Positions 6,425 through 8,683 of a stretch of 8,683 nucleotides of DNA are shown one piece after another. Position numbers and translations under genes: made by a program. The notes below the pieces were generated by a model. That model worked only from the letters and a program-made list of their open reading frames with translations. It ran no database searches and was not told the origin of the DNA. Source of the DNA: Flavobacteriaceae bacterium (GTDB lineage Bacteria; Bacteroidota; Bacteroidia; Flavobacteriales; Flavobacteriaceae); NCBI GenBank assembly GCA_014763515.1, contig JACXVH010000055.1, positions 1-8,683 of the forward strand, written 5' to 3'. Within the stretch, counting starts at the first letter, position 1. Each line of letters begins with the position of its first letter.

Positions 6425-7027
6425 TTAAATTTTCAAATAAATAAATTTTGCTATTTCCTTCATCTTTTTATTAATATCATCAGGAAAATTGTTCAAATTT
6501 GAATTGAAGGTTATTTCTACTAAATATTTATTATCCTTTTGAAATTTAATACGATGCAGTAACTGATTGGATTTTTGATTGACTTCGTATGCATTAGTTC
6601 CTAATCCATCAATATTAACTGGTTGAATTACTTGGCCTGAAAATCCCATTACCCCTTTTTGTAAATCTACGTGTAACATATCGGTAAATTTTGATGGGCG
6701 GGTTGCTAATTCATTGTTAGGAAAAATAGTAATGGTTACTTGATTTGCCTTTCTTATTTCAACAGTATCATTCCAAATAAATTGACATGATTTTGAATCT
6801 TCTCCATTTGTCTTTTCAAATTGTTCTAAACTTGAAATTTCAGGAATTGAGAAAATAGTAACGATTTCCTCTTTTTGTATCACATCACATGGATTAACAG
6901 ATACTGGTGAAGTTGTTTGCTTTTCGTTTATAATTTCAACAGTTTCCGATTCTTGAACATTGTCCTTTTTGGTTTGACAAGAAACTAATGTTAAAACTGT
7001 TAATAATGTTATTTTTATTGTTTTCAT
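6425..7027 (-). CDS. Lipoprotein, DUF3558-like
   Basis: The ATG at 7025-7027 gives 200 residues and a textbook lipoprotein signal: MKTIK, a short hydrophobic core, then the lipobox LVSC with the lipidated cysteine at 17. A TTG start nine bases earlier would overlap the previous stop and only lengthen the n-region, so the ATG is preferred. Residues 18 to about 43 are a polar tether rich in K, E, T and S. From residue 44 the pattern NPCDVIQKEEI, then KSCQFIW near 79-85, then VTITIF, a central GLGTNAYEV and a KYLVEITF strand resembles the DUF3558 layout, where two cysteines (here 47 and 81) may form a disulfide. That family match comes from motif memory and is tentative. The gene starts 5 bases after the 430-residue protein stops, so the two are probably co-transcribed. 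Function is unknown; an envelope location is well supported. Confidence 0.85.
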   Translation of the reverse strand: MKTIKITLLTVLTLVSCQTKKDNVQESETVEIINEKQTTSPVSVNPCDVIQKEEIVTIFSIPEISSLEQFEKTNGEDSKSCQFIWNDTVEIRKANQVTITIFPNNELATRPSKFTDMLHVDLQKGVMGFSGQVIQPVNIDGLGTNAYEVNQKSNQLLHRIKFQKDNKYLVEITFNSNLNNFPDDINKKMKEIAKFIYLKI

Positions 7028-7032
7028 TGTTA

Positions 7033-8325
7033 TCAATCTAGTTTTTCAATGTAAAATGTGACCATAATGTGACCTCGAGTTCCGTGCTTAATATTTATTA
7101 CACCTTTTTGGGTGGGTTGAGGTAATTTATTGTTTCCTAATTTTGAAATAAGTGCTTCGTTAAGTGGAAGAGTAACGCGTTCTTTTCCTAAAATATCATT
7201 AGAACTTGTAGAATCATAATCTTTTAATTCTACGGTAAGTTCAATTTTTGATTTCTTTAGTACTTCTTGAATATCTTTTGAACCATCTACTGGAAAATCA
7301 AAGGTTATTTTTTTATTAATTTCATATTGAGCTCCAACTTTCAAATCGGTTCTTATATAATCTTTAGCTTTAATTTCCCAGAATCTTCCATATCGATCTG
7401 AATACGTTACATCAAAAGGTTTAATTTGTTTTCCATTACTATCATAAGCTCTACACCAAGCAATACCATAAAGCTCATATCCTGAAAAAATACCTTCTGG
7501 TCCGTCTTCAACACCTACTATATAAATTCGATCTAATGTTAAGCGGTATCTTATATCCTTTGTATTAGAAGTTGACGATGATTCTACTTGAGCTAACTCT
7601 TGAGTATTACTTGATAGTTTTGCCGTTCCATAAGTAGCCGATTTAAATTCTGCAACCGACATGGGTTTTATAAATTTCATATAATAGCTCTTTTTATTGG
7701 AACCTTTTTCTATCCAAAAATTCCAAATTTGAGCAGGAAACTGGTCTCTATGTTTAGGACTTCCAGAAATAATTTGGTGATTTGCCTGTAACGAATTATT
7801 TGCTTTATCTGCTATAAAACCATCTCTAAAATGCATTAAATCTGGCTTAAGGTAAATACTTAAAGTATATTTAGCATCAATAGATTTACCTTCAATTCTT
7901 AATCCTTTTTGTTCAATATTAAAAATAGTTTTAGTATTAAAATTGGATTCATATTGACCCGCATAGCGTTTATTGTTTTGAAGTTTTGGCGTATTACTAT
8001 TTGTTTTTTTTGCTGTCCAAGAATTGGTATTCCAAGATCCGTTTCCAAAACGCCAACTTCCAATAAAACTATCGTAACCATTAAGTACTAATGAAAGTTC
8101 TCCGTACTGATCTGGAAAAGCTTTATTTGTAAATCTTCCGGTAATTTTTCCACCTTTTTCAATAGTAGCATCAATAACACCTTTATCTGCATAATCGCCA
8201 TAAATTCTATTTCCTTCTTGAATTAATCGTAATTCGCCATAAGAGCTAGACCAAGTTCCTGTAAGGTTTTGTGAAAACGATAAAAAAGAACAAACTATAA
8301 AAGTTAAAACTAGTATTTTTTTCAT
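7033..8325 (-). CDS. Exported protein of unknown function, repeated GTW-type beta domain plus C-terminal beta domain
   Basis: I do not recognise this 430-residue protein. Residues 1-19 are a signal peptide ending SFSQ. Residues 20-106 contain LTGTWSSSYGELRL, GDYADKGVIDATI, GKITGRF and FIGSWRFGNGSW. This series of short strands with G-x-W turns looks like a small beta-barrel or lipocalin-like fold. Residues about 121-165 (YAGQYESNF, IFNIEQKGLRIEGK) look like the start of a second, weaker copy. A serine- and threonine-rich linker covers about 236-256. Residues 257-430 form a separate domain opening RYRLTLDRIYIVGVEDG and ELYGIAWCRAYDSNGKQ. The acidic loop and strand pattern suggest a beta-sandwich, which is a guess. 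There is one cysteine in the mature part (Cys291) and no lipobox, sorting domain or transmembrane helix, so it is probably periplasmic. It lies 11 bases after the upstream gene and 5 bases before the lipoprotein. Confidence 0.88.
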   Translation of the reverse strand: MKKILVLTFIVCSFLSFSQNLTGTWSSSYGELRLIQEGNRIYGDYADKGVIDATIEKGGKITGRFTNKAFPDQYGELSLVLNGYDSFIGSWRFGNGSWNTNSWTAKKTNSNTPKLQNNKRYAGQYESNFNTKTIFNIEQKGLRIEGKSIDAKYTLSIYLKPDLMHFRDGFIADKANNSLQANHQIISGSPKHRDQFPAQIWNFWIEKGSNKKSYYMKFIKPMSVAEFKSATYGTAKLSSNTQELAQVESSSTSNTKDIRYRLTLDRIYIVGVEDGPEGIFSGYELYGIAWCRAYDSNGKQIKPFDVTYSDRYGRFWEIKAKDYIRTDLKVGAQYEINKKITFDFPVDGSKDIQEVLKKSKIELTVELKDYDSTSSNDILGKERVTLPLNEALISKLGNNKLPQPTQKGVINIKHGTRGHIMVTFYIEKLD

Positions 8326-8336
8326 TGTATCAATTT

Positions 8337-8683
8337 TTAATAAATAACCGAAACATCTAATAATTTTTGTTGGGAAGCAATATTAAAATATGCTACTGAA
8401 GTTATACTTCCATTCATGGATTCATTGTGAATAGTAAATGTATTCCCATCTAAAAAAACTTGGCTAAAAGCATTTACATCACAAAAGACAAAATATAGAG
8501 TATTTGAAAGACTCTGAGTACTTAGAAAGATCGATAAGAACTTATCTTGACCCGTAAAAATTCCTTTTATAGAATTGTCTATAGTTTTTGAAAGCGCTAC
8601 TTGATTTCCTACAGCATATTGTATAAGATTACCTTTTGAATCGTATTTTATTGTTGTAGTACTACCTCCTACTGTATAATCAT
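8337..8683 (-). CDS. C-terminal fragment of an unrecognised protein, start beyond the right edge
   Basis: One minus-strand frame is open from the window edge for 114 codons to a TAA at 8337-8339. The other two minus-strand frames are closed within the first few codons of the right edge. The visible part begins DYTVGGSTTTIKYDSKGN and continues as alternating short strands and polar turns (IQYAVGNQV, LYFVFCDVNAF, FTIHNESMNGSIT) to the end SVIY. The KYDSKGNLIQY stretch is like that in secreted Bacteroidetes beta proteins, but no family can be named. The next gene starts 11 bases after its stop, which suggests a shared operon. The coding call rests on the open frame, plausible composition and tight spacing. 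Confidence 0.75.
   Translation of the reverse strand, partial: DYTVGGSTTTIKYDSKGNLIQYAVGNQVALSKTIDNSIKGIFTGQDKFLSIFLSTQSLSNTLYFVFCDVNAFSQVFLDGNTFTIHNESMNGSITSVAYFNIASQQKLLDVSVIY

Noticed and set aside
7028..7036. TTG start giving the lipoprotein three extra residues (M-I-T)
   Set aside because: The ATG at 7025-7027 gives a standard lipoprotein signal and avoids overlap with the previous gene.
8681..8683. ATG at the right edge as a possible gene start on the minus strand
   Set aside because: That frame reaches a TAG after four codons. The real open frame at the edge is a different one and enters from outside the window.

Overview
The window is AT-rich, and every convincing gene is on the minus strand, so transcription runs from the right edge to the left. 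It looks like chromosome from a Bacteroidetes bacterium, most likely a flavobacterium. Evidence: two proteins carry a C-terminal type IX secretion system (T9SS) type A sorting domain (motif YPNPT). Many signal peptides are of the MKK...FSFAQ kind. Shine-Dalgarno sequences are weak or absent, and the codon use is A/T-ending. No RNA gene, insertion sequence, CRISPR array or phage structural module was seen.

Right block (8683 to 6425): the C-terminal end of an unrecognised protein, a 430-residue exported protein of unknown function, and a 200-residue lipoprotein resembling the DUF3558 type. The gaps are 11 and 5 bases, so they are probably one operon whose promoter lies outside the window. The lipoprotein should start at an ATG (7027) rather than the slightly longer TTG start.

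Middle (6424 to 5249): a 126-base gap holds a candidate Bacteroidetes promoter and a 17-base palindrome. Next comes a 325-residue OmpA-family protein with an N-terminal DUF4892-like domain and intact peptidoglycan-binding residues. A 72-base gap follows, almost filled by a long hairpin whose U-tract touches the next start codon.

Left block (5248 to 1): a 1050-residue fibre protein with two repeat arrays (7 units of 14 residues, then 27 units of about 17 residues), a peptidase S74 intramolecular chaperone with the SDGRFK self-cleavage motif, and a terminal coiled coil. It overlaps by ATGA a 157-residue T9SS cargo protein. Four bases later a larger T9SS protein with repeated ELWxTDGT motifs begins and runs off the left edge. 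These three look co-transcribed and translationally coupled.

Taken together the window encodes cell-envelope and surface proteins. The most interesting part is the repeat-built, self-cleaving trimeric fibre, which lacks a T9SS sorting domain of its own but is coupled to a small protein that has one. A joint role in surface display is inference only.
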